From: Hymenopellis radicata
Lineage: Eukaryota > Basidiomycota > Agaricomycetes > Agaricales > Physalacriaceae
Length of the DNA: 18,679 nucleotides
Reading direction: 5' to 3'
Assembly: GCA_015501595.1 (NCBI GenBank)
Contig: JADNRX010000892.1
Coordinates: 1 to 18,679, forward strand
The notes beneath the pieces are model-generated. The model worked only from the letters and a program-made list of their open reading frames with translations, searched no databases and was not told the DNA's origin. Positions 10,313 through 18,679 of the stretch are shown here, piece by piece (the stretch's first letter is position 1; every line of letters begins with the position of its first letter). The translations under genes were made by a program, and so were the position numbers.

Positions 10313-11200
10313 TGATGAAGGGCATGAAAGAAGGGATGTTGCTCATTCAGTTCTTAAGCCATACATATACAGCACTGAAGAAACATCGAAGGGCACATGC
10401 CCTGATGCTGTGTTGATACGCGCCCTAGAATTTGATCTGCATAGCCGCTTGCAGGATAGGTCAAAGCATCGCTTTCAATACAGTTCATGGGATTCACTGG
10501 TAGAGAATGAGTTGGGAAGAGTTGGGGAGTGAACATATGACGAAACGACTTACATCTCCCACTACTCTACAAGACGTGTGAGTGAGATAGAGCCGTCGAA
10601 CGCGCACCGTTTGATAAGACTAGCGGTATGAAAGCTCATAGCAAACATTTGCGCGAGTACAAGACATGCCGCACGCCTGTCCGTGATACAAAGATAACGG
10701 AAAGTCAATACGGCCGCTACCTGCACAGCTGTATTATTTGTAGTCTTTCGAAGCAGTTGATTACGGTCTTGAAATAGTACGATTGTGGTTATGGAACTAC
10801 ATCAGCCAGACGGTGTCGCGTGAGCAGTCCAAAGGGCGAAAGAATCTTCCGCTCAGAGTCGCTTCTAGACGCTTCGTCCAACAAAGAAAATCCTTCCTTT
10901 TCGCAGAAACGTCCTCATCTAAAGCACAACATCAGACGCGACAAAGCTCTACAAACGCACTTAGATGCCAACCAAGACGACATTGCATTAACGGCTTGAT
11001 GTACATCGTAAAGGCGCCATCGGCCTCCAATCTCGTTGGACCACTGACCAGACTACACACATCCTGCGCGAGGACCAAATGCCGCGCATGTTGATCCGAA
11101 TAGTGATATACAGTCTCTCTGCCATCATCCCGAATAGACCACGATTCCCGCGATTCCCGCTTGCGACCTGCCCACAAGATCGCTGAATGCACAAAACACA
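10313..11200. other. Intergenic stretch, no supported gene
   Basis: Several short open frames exist on both strands but none shows a recognisable motif or consistent splice sites. The minus-strand frame at 10932-11204 (with HYSDQHARHLVLAQDVCSLV) looks somewhat protein-like and could be a 3' exon of the gene ending at 11201, but no convincing intron links them. The 5' part holds the promoter of the gene starting at 10312. Confidence 0.5.
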
Positions 11201-12052
11201 TCACAAGCCGTCACCATCTCGCGCTTTGGCGTCAGCAGGGACGGCGTGTGCGGCATACCAGCTGTCGCGGGTCCAAGGCGCCAGGTTGAACGTCATCCGG
11301 ATGACGTTGCAGATTTGGTCTACGCGTTCGAAGGTGGCGATGTCCGCACCTAGATGATGCTGGACCGCATCGAGCACTACGCTATACACGAGAGCGTCAT
11401 GTGGAATCATACCCACAGGTGATTCACGGAGAATGTTGGTTATGATCATGATGCGGTTCAGACCGTCTCGTTCTAGCGGTCCGTACATTTCCGCGCGAGC
11501 GAAGGTGTCGTGGCGGTCAGAGAACAGAACGCGATCGCGAAGGGCGACGAGGTCGTTTAGAGCAAAAAATCTGTGGGTTATCCCTTGCGTTTCCAAGGCT
11601 TCTTGATGGCCTTGTATATCCTCCGTCGCGATATACAGGGATAACAGACGGGAGCGGAGGGACAGAGTGTCATCGGCAACAAGACCCCAGTGAAGCTGTG
11701 AATCACAACGAAACAGTCATGACGAGTGCCAATATAAGCTTCTTCGCACTCTTGTCGCTGAGTTCAGTGATAGGTAGAACTCTTTCTGTCCAAGGACCGG
11801 TGGCCCATGGACGTCGTCCGCAGGGCGAGAAACTGATGCTTGAGATTGATAATCGTCTCCGACGCCAGACGTCGCGGTACCTGCGTCAGAGTTACTGGCG
11901 CTAGAGAAACTGCTCCCAGAGCTATCCGAGCTACCGGCACTATGTGAAAGACATCGGGCTCAAAGATCGAGCGATAGTGTGCTGCCAATAGGGAGATGTA
12001 TATGCCTGGGGGCAGAGATGGGTAGGAAGTCCTCAGGATGCATGGCGCGCAT
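11201..12052 (-). CDS. Hypothetical protein, frame-disrupted
   Basis: Not recognised. From ATG 12052 (or 12043): MRAMHPEDFLPISAPRHIHL, then a Ser-rich stretch (SAGSSDSSGSSFSSASNS), VSRPADDVHGPP, WTERVLPITELSDKSAKKL, then QLHWGLVADDTLSLRSRLL and an open frame to TGA at 11201 (MIPHDALVYSVVLDAVQHHL; VDQICNVIRMTFNLAPWT). The pieces lie in different frames joined at small runs (near 11970, 11960, 11797-11798 and 11715), all too close together for introns. The final 130-residue segment is the best-supported part: helical, with no membrane span or catalytic motif noticed. It is either a decaying gene or one carrying sequence errors. Confidence 0.45.
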
Positions 12053-12473
12053 GATGCAGGATGAACTGAGGTGAGGATTATCGCCGGCGACGTTATGGTG
12101 ATGGGTTGAGAGAGAGGGCTATCCGGTAGTATGGTTGGACACAACGGGTATCCGAACGATCTTCATAAACGCTCGTCAGTAAACCGGCGAGAAAACCATG
12201 AAAGCAGAAACAAGAGCAATGGAATTCACCTGTCATGTTGTTTAAACAATTGACTACATGGGCTCTTGGGTTCCAACAATAATGGAAATTAAAATATGTA
12301 GACAAAAGAAATGGTCCCAGAGTAATGGCTAGTTACGCTTCAATTGGAAGGATAACGCTAGTTGAAAGGAGACGACTTACCGGTATTAGGTTCCGAATCT
12401 CATTCTGTCAAATAAGAAGCCAGAAATCCTGCCCAATTTCGTCTGGCGGAGCAGGAAGGCTGGGTGACTGCGA
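12053..12473. other. Unresolved stretch with splice-like signals
   Basis: Minus-strand donor-like GTAAGT near 12379 with acceptor TAACTAG about 52 bp on, and another GACAG|GTGAAT near 12230, suggest exons linking the frames on either side. No reading was clear enough to call. Confidence 0.3.
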
Positions 12474-12878
12474 TTATTTTATAGGGATAGAATTGGAGGG
12501 GACAGGTCGTCTCTTCAAGCAAGGTGTTACGACGGGAGAGCTAGCATGGTCGAGTCGGACGAACGATTCAATGATTTGCTTCTGTTCACTATCAGGAAAT
12601 GATTGAGTGAAAGTAAAGATCATGATCCCGCCATAACGCCATCGTCGCGACGTCCCCAGCGTTGTTGCGCCATCTTTTCGAACAATGCTCGTGGTGGTAA
12701 AGTGCAAGGCGAATAGATTAAGTCTATGGTCATAGTTCCCTGCAGGTTCCCTGTGCAAGTCCTCCTGCTTATCCTCCAGTTGAGAACCAGCTGCTGTTCC
12801 CCAAGTTCGGCGTTTATCGCGTTCAGGTATGACTGTAGCGGCGTCATTAGACGCGCCGAAACGAGACTGGAAAGACAT
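12474..12878 (-). CDS. Hypothetical protein or exon
   Basis: Open frame of 134 codons starting MSFQSRFGASNDAATVIPER and including FALHFTTTSIVRKDG and MIFTFTQSFPDSEQKQIIE. No family recognised. A second minus-strand frame overlaps it (12620-12886, with QSYLNAINAELGEQQLVLNW) and looks equally plausible, so the true frame is not settled. It may be the 5' part of the gene ending at 11201. Confidence 0.3.
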   Translation of the reverse strand: MSFQSRFGASNDAATVIPERDKRRTWGTAAGSQLEDKQEDLHREPAGNYDHRLNLFALHFTTTSIVRKDGATTLGTSRRWRYGGIMIFTFTQSFPDSEQKQIIESFVRLDHASSPVVTPCLKRRPVPSNSIPIK

Positions 12879-13224
12879 AGACGCACCTTCTGGCCAAGCG
12901 AGTTCTAATTCCCCTCGATAGATAGCTTTCAGACATCTCCCTTTTTCGCTTTATGCATCTCCAACCCGCATTACGCACTGTTGAACGCTCCGTGTGAGCA
13001 TATTTTAGAAGCGGGAGCGTCCTTCAACTTCAACGCGTCGTGTTACAGCCAATATGCGCCTAGCAGACGGTCAACGCGAATGAATTTTTCAAAAGCGACA
13101 GACGCACCATCACTAGCCGCGTATACCCATATGGCGCCTCTTGAGCGCGTATCCTTTACCGTCGTCGTCTCTGTAGCCAGCGCTTGTCTGTGTTTTGAGG
13201 CCCGTCCGCTTTCCGTCCATATTG
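12879..13224. other. Intergenic stretch, nothing supported
   Basis: Only unconvincing frames without motifs on either strand. Confidence 0.4.
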
Positions 13225-13569
13225 CTATTGACCGGGATACGAGTCGCCTGTATCCACTGGCCGATTAAGAGAACAACAATTCATGCAGTGTTCGTGGGTC
13301 ATCCGCTTCTGGCGGCGTGTCGGCGAAGGTCGGCGAGATGAGTATGAGTATGAGTATGAGTTGGGGCTGACCACTATGATGATGGGAGGAAAGCAACCTT
13401 GGCAATGCTTGCCGGCGGCAGTTTCCTCTTTCCTTCCGCCTTCATCGAACGTTCTGTCTCTCTTGGACCTAAAATGCTGGAAAATACGCAGGACTGAGCA
13501 GTGAGGACATATCGGGGCAGCTTCAACCTCATCAGGTTCATTTAGCTCGATGCTTAGTCGTCTGGACAT
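13225..13569 (-). CDS. Hypothetical Cys-containing small protein or first exon
   Basis: Start MSRRLSIELNEPDEVEAAP followed by ICPHCSVL, later HCQGC and EHCMNCC, so several CxxC pairs that could bind zinc. A SYSYSYS stretch encoded by an ATGAGT hexamer repeat lies in the middle. No family recognised; the C-terminal half may be intron or untranslated sequence. Confidence 0.3.
   Translation of the reverse strand: MSRRLSIELNEPDEVEAAPICPHCSVLRIFQHFRSKRDRTFDEGGRKEETAAGKHCQGCFPPIIIVVSPNSYSYSYSSRRPSPTRRQKRMTHEHCMNCCSLNRPVDTGDSYPGQ
13338..13361 (+). repeat. Hexanucleotide microsatellite (ATGAGT)4
   Basis: Four perfect copies in a row. Confidence 0.95.
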
Positions 13570-13894
13570 CTTTGTGTTTCGTTTCAGCGGCTTGGAATTC
13601 TTCCTTTCCTTGTCTTGAACGCATCTACATGTTCAAGAAGTCTGGCTCAACATCGACTTTAAATATTGCGAAACCATCCATCTGCCTAGCCAATCATTTG
13701 GGAATCTAGGGTAGTACACTGGTTGGCGAAGAGCAACGGAGCGCCAGCTGCTATTTCTGTTCAGATACTAGAATACATGTCTTCTATCAACGTGTTCCTT
13801 GGTTTCTATTCATGCCTTGATTCTGTGTATGTCCGGTTTTTTCGCGTGACCTAAAGCAATTGTATCATACGGCGCAATTCCCTTCGACTGAAAA
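13570..13894. other. Non-coding stretch upstream of the multicopper oxidase fragment
   Basis: Searched for the first cupredoxin domain of a laccase-like protein (HWHG-type copper ligands) on the plus strand and did not find it. Probably the intergenic region between divergent units. Confidence 0.5.
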
Positions 13895-14828
13895 ATGCAA
13901 GAAAAATGGTCTATCACTCCGAACGAGGAATTCGACACCATGGGACTTTATACCGCAGACAAGGCTGCACGCGTGCTCCCGGTGCGGACGACACTGTCAT
14001 GTTCTATGTTACGACTATAAAAAGGCACGGTGTGCTACCTTGACTTGTTTAGGCGGGGCCGTCTCGTGCTCATCTTCTTTAGGACACAAACCTTTCGGAT
14101 ATGTGAACCAAACAACGCGGAGACCTAATCTCGAGACGCCGCTCCTGGCAAGAGAGGATCAAAATGTCGCTTTGCGGGGTGCGAATGACTGGGGGCTGAA
14201 TGAGTTCGTGGTGTCGACGGCGGGGAACAAGTCCCAAGTCGTGGATATCATCGTTAATAATTTGGAGGTTTCTTATGTCTCCCGACTTTCCAAATGTCTC
14301 AGGGTGCTGATAGGTCCTCCAGATCTCGTGAGTCCCAGCCGCCAGTAAAAGCAATTTTGCGGCTGACCGATAATGCCAGCATGGGCATGCGTTTTGGCCT
14401 CTGTACAGCTTCGAGTCTGACATGGGCTGGGGCAGTTATCGTTCGGAGAGGCCTCCTCAGCTGCCTGTTATGGCCCCGGCGCTGCGGGATATGTTCTCGA
14501 TACCAAGGCGCGGACATGTGGTGTTCCGCGTCAAGTTCGATACGCCTGGGATGTGGATGTGTGCGTTGTTGAATACCTGAGATCTAGAAGGAAGCTGACT
14601 GAAGATCATAGTCCATTGCCATGTTCTCGTCCACATGCACTCTGGTGTGTACCGCGACATGGGTTTGGGTGTTCTAGAAACTAATGAGGGTATAGGGCGC
14701 TCGGAGGACGAGAGAAGGGTTGAAGAGAGTCGACGAATTCGTGAAATGTGTCAGGTATTTGTGCTGTCTGTGCCCTGCCCGGTTTCTATGCTGATTATGA
14801 TGCGGAACTCCAGACCTTTTCGACCTGA
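13895..14828 (+). pseudogene. Multicopper oxidase (laccase/ferroxidase-like), 5'-truncated
   Basis: C-terminal half of a copper oxidase that would oxidise phenols or metal ions and reduce oxygen to water. Exons: 13895-14029 (ITPNEEFDTMGLYTADKAAR, then GADDTVMFYVTTIKRHG after a one-base shift at 13978-13980), 14083-14327 (HKPFGYVNQTT; NDWGLNEFVVS; VVDIIVNN), 14380-14560 (HGHAFWPLYSFESDMGWGSY, a copper-ligand HxH site, then FRVKFDTPGMWM), 14612-14754 (FHCHVLVHMHSG, the HCHxxxH site), and probably 14814-14828. Introns of 53, 52, 51 and 59 bp have good donors and acceptors. In exon 2, 14268-14313 looks like an unspliced intron, which would need one extra base. The first cupredoxin domain, with the other HxH motifs, is absent upstream; a TGA lies just before the first ATG. 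Catalysis is unlikely without it. Confidence 0.8.
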
Positions 14829-15189
14829 CGAGAGGTGCATGTGTGGTAGCTTATAGTTCAGTGCTTGTACGATTGGTTGATTAAGGAACTCGGTGGCCAT
14901 CTCATCTCCAGTCCTCGTCAATCAGCTTCCAGATGATGAGATGCGCGCTGTCGAGTTTTCATTGCGTCGATATCGGCTTTCGCATTGTTCCAGTCGTAGC
15001 GCGCGTCGCGATGAGCGTGAGTCTGTAATCTAGGCGAAGGCTATTGGGGAATGTCTTGCACGCGAGGAGCTTCGTTCCGTACTCTCCTCGTCCAACGGTT
15101 GCCTGGTACCGAACCTTTCATAAGGTGAACTGCCCGTTTACTGGCCCTCACTTACTACTTAGTAGCCAAAGACGTTAATATGTTCTCTT
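14829..15189. other. Intergenic region between converging genes
   Basis: Lies between the 3' ends of the plus-strand oxidase and the minus-strand DUF6534 gene. No coding or repeat signal seen. Confidence 0.5.
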
Positions 15190-16020
15190 TCATTGTATAG
15201 TTGCAGTATATAAGTTAACACCCGGCTGAGAGACAAGCCTCAGCTTCTTTTCAAGGAAGACTTCCTTCGCCGAGATCCAGAGGAGTCCCGGGGCGTGAGA
15301 CCATCTACAACACATCAGGTCAACAGTACACACATGGGGAGACGCGATCCGAAAGGTTGATATCTCAGTGGGCGGGTTGATACTGCCGGCAGTGTCAAAT
15401 TTCATGAGAACATCGTCCTTGCTGTGAGACGCTATCCGAAAGGTTGATATCTCAGTGGGCGGGTTGATATCATGATCACTGCCGGCAGTGTCAAATTTCA
15501 TGATAACATCGTCCTTGCTGCGAAGGGATTCGCGGGTATTTAAACTGGGCAGGCCATTGAGGTCAACGGCAAGGTAAAAATGAAGTTAAATGAATGCTTA
15601 CACTGCCAGTACGGATGTCACATAGCAAGTGCTGATCGAAAAGTAAAAGATCATGTAATAAAAGGTGCGCGGATAGACCACGACCAACGTCAACGCCATC
15701 GCATTGCATATCCTGAATGATTATCAGATGCACGGTCATGTAGCTCGAGGTTATGGTATACTTACATGGTGAGCAATCCACTGTTAATCGTGTATATGAC
15801 GAGTTTGTCGATAACGTGGTCTGTACTAAGGACAAAGCATAGTGAGGAAATGATTGTGAATGTAGGCACCGCTGACCTTTTTAAACCTACTTGGCGGCAT
15901 CTCGTGAGGAAAACGATCATGCTCGTCGAGATCAGGAAGTCCCCCGCGAGAGCACACGAAAGCGACGCCTTCGATAGATACTAGTTGCCAGTTTTTGAGT
16001 GTTACAGGCCAAACAGAGGG
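15190..16020 (-). CDS. DUF6534-type membrane protein, C-terminal part
   Basis: Agaric multi-pass membrane protein of unknown function. Exon a (about 16000-15877) has LKNWQLVSIEGVAFVC and, one frame over, GDFLISTSMIVFLTR. Exon b (15825-15766) has STDHVIDKLVIYTINSGLL, the family's most recognisable motif. Exon c (15712-15602) is a membrane span (MALTLVVVYPRTFYYMIFYF). Exon d (15544-15190) starts LNTRESLR, the usual end of the domain, then a cytosolic tail. Introns 15876-15826, 15765-15713 and 15601-15545 (51, 53, 57 bp) have GT...AG ends and join in frame. The first membrane spans and the start are missing: upstream sequence is retroelement. A frame change lies in the TTCGTGTGCTC stretch of exon a. 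The tail carries an in-frame duplication. Family assignment rests on motif memory. Confidence 0.72.
15339..15521 (-). repeat. Tandem duplication in the DUF6534 tail (87 and 96 bp)
   Basis: Two adjacent copies, 15339-15425 and 15426-15521, nearly identical apart from a 9-bp insertion in the second and a few substitutions. Both unit lengths are multiples of three; each encodes SKDDV(I/L)MKFDTAGS, INPPTEISTFRIAS, with DHD added in one copy. Confidence 0.92.
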
Positions 16021-16047
16021 ACTCTCACATCGATGGACGGGATATAC

Positions 16048-16345
16048 AATTTCTGAAGCGTACTGATCTTGAATAAACTGAGTATGATGCGAAAGCTTTG
16101 CGTGATTCGGCGGAATGAAAGTGCGATCCAACTCGAAGGCTCCCAATCCTATGGAAAAACCCTCTCTAATGCCTCTAGGAACGTCCTCGAATCTGTCGAG
16201 GACCCCCGCAAGACGTAACTCCTCCTCCCACGCGTCCGCCTTGAATGGCGTGACAATGGGGAAAAGTTCCTCCTCCTCCCCTCCCCCGGCGCCTCCCCCT
16301 CGCTCCTCCGCGCCCGTCTCTCCTACCCCCCCCTCCTGCCCCTTA
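16048..16345 (-). pseudogene. Retroelement pol, N-terminal fragment
   Basis: A frame offset from the gag-like protein reads a Gly/Glu-rich linker and then FPIVTPFKADAWEEELRLAG, VLDRFEDVPRGIREGFSIG and FIPPNHAKLSHHTQFIQDQY. In agaric DIRS/Ty3-like polyproteins, as I recall them, this block lies just before the reverse transcriptase. Similarity stops at YASEI (16048). No reverse transcriptase, RNase H or recombinase follows; the frame runs instead into the DUF6534 exon. So pol is truncated at the junction. Confidence 0.6.
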
Positions 16346-17494
16346 CTTGGGACAGTTCTGGGCTCCGTGATCACGACTTCCACAGAGCGAACAACTGTGG
16401 GTGAAGAACGTGTCACATCCTCTGCCTCTCGCGACTCGCTTACATCCCACATTGGAATTGTAGCCGACGCAGTACTGTCCTCCCTTGGCGTCAACCCAGT
16501 AGCCTGAGGCGTCCTTGTGGCAATGGTGCCCTGGTCCTCCCGGGCAAGATCCCCAGAGGTGCTCCCAAGAACCACACCAGCAGCATTTATCCTTCTTCGT
16601 ACTCGCGGCGGACGACGGGGCTGGGGCACGCGTTCCCGAACCTGTGGATTTCTGTCCTGACTGTTTCGACCGAAAGGAAGATTGCGACGACGACGACGAC
16701 GCCACCGCTGATCCTTTGGCGGTGTCCTTGCGCTCCTTATCCATCCACTCCTGGGTGTGCGCGCTCATGCAATCCGCCCACGTCTGTTGGCCGAATATGG
16801 AGACGTCCATCGCCAGCTCCGACCGCCAGAACGTCGCAAGAACTGTCTCCATGTACATCTTGATGACCATGAATCCATGCGGCGACTCGCTGTTCCACTC
16901 CGCCTTAGTCGTGAGGGTCTTCAGAATCGTACGAAACTGATTCGCAAGCTCCGGTCCGTCTGGAAGGTCCATGTTGCATGGCTTGCGCTTGTAATGTTTC
17001 TCGATGCCGTCGCAGAACTTTCCTGAACTGTCCAACCACGGAAACATGCCCAGTGTCAGATCCGACACCACATTCCTCGGCGCAGCCTTCTTCACTTCCA
17101 TCAAACCCGACTTCTCATTGAACTTGATCGTGTTCTTGTCCCGCGCGAGATCCCGACGTCTATCAGCCGCGCAGGCGTCTGCTGTGAATTCCGAGAATCG
17201 AATCAGCTCGGTCCACCCATCCGCGAGGATCTTCACGAGGTAAGCTGGGATCGCGGCGTTAGCTGCAGACGATATGTCATCGACCACCGCTAGCCTCCTC
17301 TTCTTCGCCTCCTTATCCGCCGCTGGGGAGATCGCGTGTTTCGAGGATGCGGCCGCCTCCGCTGCTTTCAGCTTCTTGTGAGACGGCGATCTCGTAGCCT
17401 TGGTGGACGAACCCGACCTCTTCCTCCGCTCGTCAAGCTTTATATAGCCTCGAGCTCGAAGCACCTTCTCCAGGTCCTTCTCCGACGCAAACAT
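16343..17494 (-). CDS. Retroelement gag-like zinc-finger protein
   Basis: Start ATG 17494 (MFASEKDLEKVLRARGYIKL), stop TAA at 16343; 383 codons. A basic, Lys-rich N-terminal region precedes a helical middle (LGMFPWLDSSGKFCDGIEKH; FRTILKTLTTKAEWNS; MYMETVLATFWRSELAM) and a Ser/Lys-rich linker. Two Cys/His clusters end it: CCWCGSWEHLWGSC (CX2CX4HX4C-type knuckle) and CVGYNSNVGC...CDTFFTHSCSLCGSRDHGAQNC. The second resembles the finger found upstream of reverse transcriptase in fungal DIRS-type elements. It probably binds the element's RNA or single-stranded DNA. The pol fragment follows in another frame. No long terminal repeats were found. The exact element class is inference. Confidence 0.62.
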   Translation of the reverse strand: MFASEKDLEKVLRARGYIKLDERRKRSGSSTKATRSPSHKKLKAAEAAASSKHAISPAADKEAKKRRLAVVDDISSAANAAIPAYLVKILADGWTELIRFSEFTADACAADRRRDLARDKNTIKFNEKSGLMEVKKAAPRNVVSDLTLGMFPWLDSSGKFCDGIEKHYKRKPCNMDLPDGPELANQFRTILKTLTTKAEWNSESPHGFMVIKMYMETVLATFWRSELAMDVSIFGQQTWADCMSAHTQEWMDKERKDTAKGSAVASSSSSQSSFRSKQSGQKSTGSGTRAPAPSSAASTKKDKCCWCGSWEHLWGSCPGGPGHHCHKDASGYWVDAKGGQYCVGYNSNVGCKRVARGRGCDTFFTHSCSLCGSRDHGAQNCPK

Positions 17495-17985
17495 AATAGG
17501 CCCAGGCTGCGGGGAAAGCGCCGGCGCTAGTGAGTAGCGCGGGTGTCCCGAGGGTATTTCGGTCGTAACCCCTACCCGTACCCTCGAGTTACCCGGTCCC
17601 GCGGTGCGGGTGCGGGTTACCCGCCAGAATAGTCTCGGGTTGGCTCAGAACTCCTCTTCGTGCCCGCCGCTGACTCCCCGAGCAATTGCGCAGGGGGTAG
17701 CGACGTGCACGACACACACGACGCACACAATTGATGCCCACCCTGTTGTTATACAACAGGGAAGGGACACAATGGTGGTACATCATGGGGAGAATATGTG
17801 GGGGAGATTGGGGAGAACGGCGTGAGAAGATGGGAAGAGTCGAAGGAGAGCGCGGCGATGCAGAACGGGAGAGGTAGACATAGCTAAATGAACATTAGAA
17901 TAAAAGAGTCAGATAAATGCGCACCGTTTTGGGCTGGATGCGTCCGCGACGCCGTCCAGCCCGCAGATCCATCACATCGCCGCGG

Positions 17986-18170
17986 CGCTCGCTGTCCAGC
18001 GATGAGGCGGCCTCCGTCCTGAGGGCTTGGGCGCCGTGTGTCCTTGTTAAACGGCGCCGTCGTGTAGACGAGTGCCGTGAGAGTGGTGCCGTCGTGTAGA
18101 CGAGTACCACTACGAGCTCGCGCTCGCTGTCCAATAGAATGGTGGCCTCGTCCCGAGGGCTTACACGTCG
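17986..18170 (+). repeat. Diverged direct duplication inside the second hAT-like element
   Basis: CGCTCGCTGTCCA occurs at 17986-17998 and 18121-18133, each followed by GGCCTC(C)GTCC(T/C)GAGGGCTT. Between them GCCGTCGTGTAGACGAGT is repeated exactly at 18056-18073 and 18088-18105. Confidence 0.8.
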
Positions 18171-18307
18171 CGGTGGGTCCTCGGATTGGTGTCGTCGCGA
18201 AGACTAACACCAGAATGCGCCACGGAACGTGTCCGATGGCGCAGCGGCTGGCGCAAAGCCAAACCGCGCCCAAAGAGCGAAGGAGAACATGAAAACAAGT
18301 TGAGTGA

Positions 18308-18329
18308 GCCCCAGAAAATTTTCTGGGGC
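18308..18329. repeat. Perfect 22-bp palindrome in a hairpin train
   Basis: Arms GCCCCAGAAAA and TTTTCTGGGGC. Neighbouring hairpins: 18335-18356 (AGCACGAC/GTCGTGCT), 18478-18497 (TTGGGCTC/GAGCCCAA) and 18551-18568 (GTGGTCC/GGACCAC). Confidence 0.9.
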
Positions 18330-18679
18330 CGATGAGCACGACACAGAGGTCGTGCTGTGGTGGTAAGAAGGAGAGCACCGAGATCTGAGCGGATCGATCG
18401 TTATCCGGCAACTGCCGGGACGATCGGCCAGCTCGGCGATCGCGGAAATTCTTTCGCCACGTCGTTTCTCGATGAATTTGGGCTCGTTTGAGCCCAAATA
18501 AATTTGATAATTTACCTAAAAATATATAGACTCTAATTGTATCATGACATGTGGTCCGACTGGACCACGGCACGGGTAAGAAAGGGTGACGCGGGTCACA
18601 GCGGGTTCTCGGACTGCGACCCCTACCCGGACCCTGACCCACCCGCATCCGTGACCCGGACCGGGTGCTCCGACCCGGG

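Larger units (their letters stand above)
17528..18679. mobile_element. Second hAT-like non-autonomous element, right end off window
   Basis: The left end is near TAGTG at 17528 or TAGCG at 17535, both fitting the hAT end consensus; the flank on the other side is outside the window, so the duplication cannot be tested. ACCCG/CGGGT motifs crowd 17536-17640 and 18570-18679, including CCCCTACCCG on both sides, like the ACCGG clusters of the element at 7428-8600. The interior has no conserved protein but many hairpins and a direct duplication. Parts of the interior resemble that other element in inverse orientation. It begins about 35-40 bp upstream of the gag-like ATG. Confidence 0.6.

Noticed and set aside
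10932..11204. Minus-strand open frame as a separate gene
   Set aside because: No start context, motif or splice link; mentioned only as a possible exon in the intergenic entry.
13860..14348. A single plus-strand exon starting at 13860
   Set aside because: The first part is out of frame with the oxidase reading; splice sites at 14030-14082 and 14328-14379 give a much better protein.
17884..18648. Minus-strand open frame of 254 codons
   Set aside because: It covers hairpins and duplicated repeats of the second hAT-like element and shows no domain.

Overview
The window looks like nuclear DNA of a mushroom-forming basidiomycete (Agaricomycetes). Protein-coding stretches are broken by introns of about 46-65 bp with GTRNGN...YAG ends. 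The gene families recognised (an F-box protein with an N-terminal coiled coil, a DUF6534 membrane protein, a fungal multicopper oxidase, agaric-type MULE and retroelement proteins) are typical of agarics. No rRNA, tRNA, CRISPR or prokaryotic features were seen. A Mycena-like genome rich in mobile elements would fit, but that is inference.

Layout. (i) 1-1182, minus: F-box gene, 3' end off the window. (ii) 1187-4536: a complete Mutator-like DNA transposon with 9-bp target-site duplications (TSDs), about 105-bp terminal inverted repeats and a spliced transposase (MULE domain, SWIM zinc finger, C-terminal SAP-like motif). It sits at the 5' end of the F-box gene. (iii) 4860-5110: a small non-autonomous inverted-repeat element with a 9-10 bp TSD. 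(iv) 5373-7416, minus: a Pro/Gln-rich, probably nuclear protein. (v) 7428-8600: a non-autonomous hAT-like element with an 8-bp TSD, 11 bp upstream of that gene's ATG. (vi) 8813-10312, minus: an uncharacterised agaric-type protein with a Ser-rich tail. (vii) 11201-12878, minus: one or two unrecognised genes. (viii) 13895-14828, plus: a 5'-truncated multicopper oxidase. (ix) 15190-16020, minus: the C-terminal part of a DUF6534 membrane protein with an in-frame tandem duplication, joined to (x) 16048-17494, minus: a truncated retroelement (gag-like zinc-finger protein plus the start of pol). (xi) 17528 to the window end: a second element related to (v), in the opposite orientation.

The genes do not form a pathway. 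The region is an accessory island in which mobile elements sit against the 5' ends of host genes. Two themes stand out. First, nearly every gene reads as a conserved protein only if one-base shifts are allowed, mostly at short homopolymers; this suggests assembly error or widespread decay. Second, the two hAT-like elements carry trains of short hairpins whose sequence differs while position and pairing are kept.
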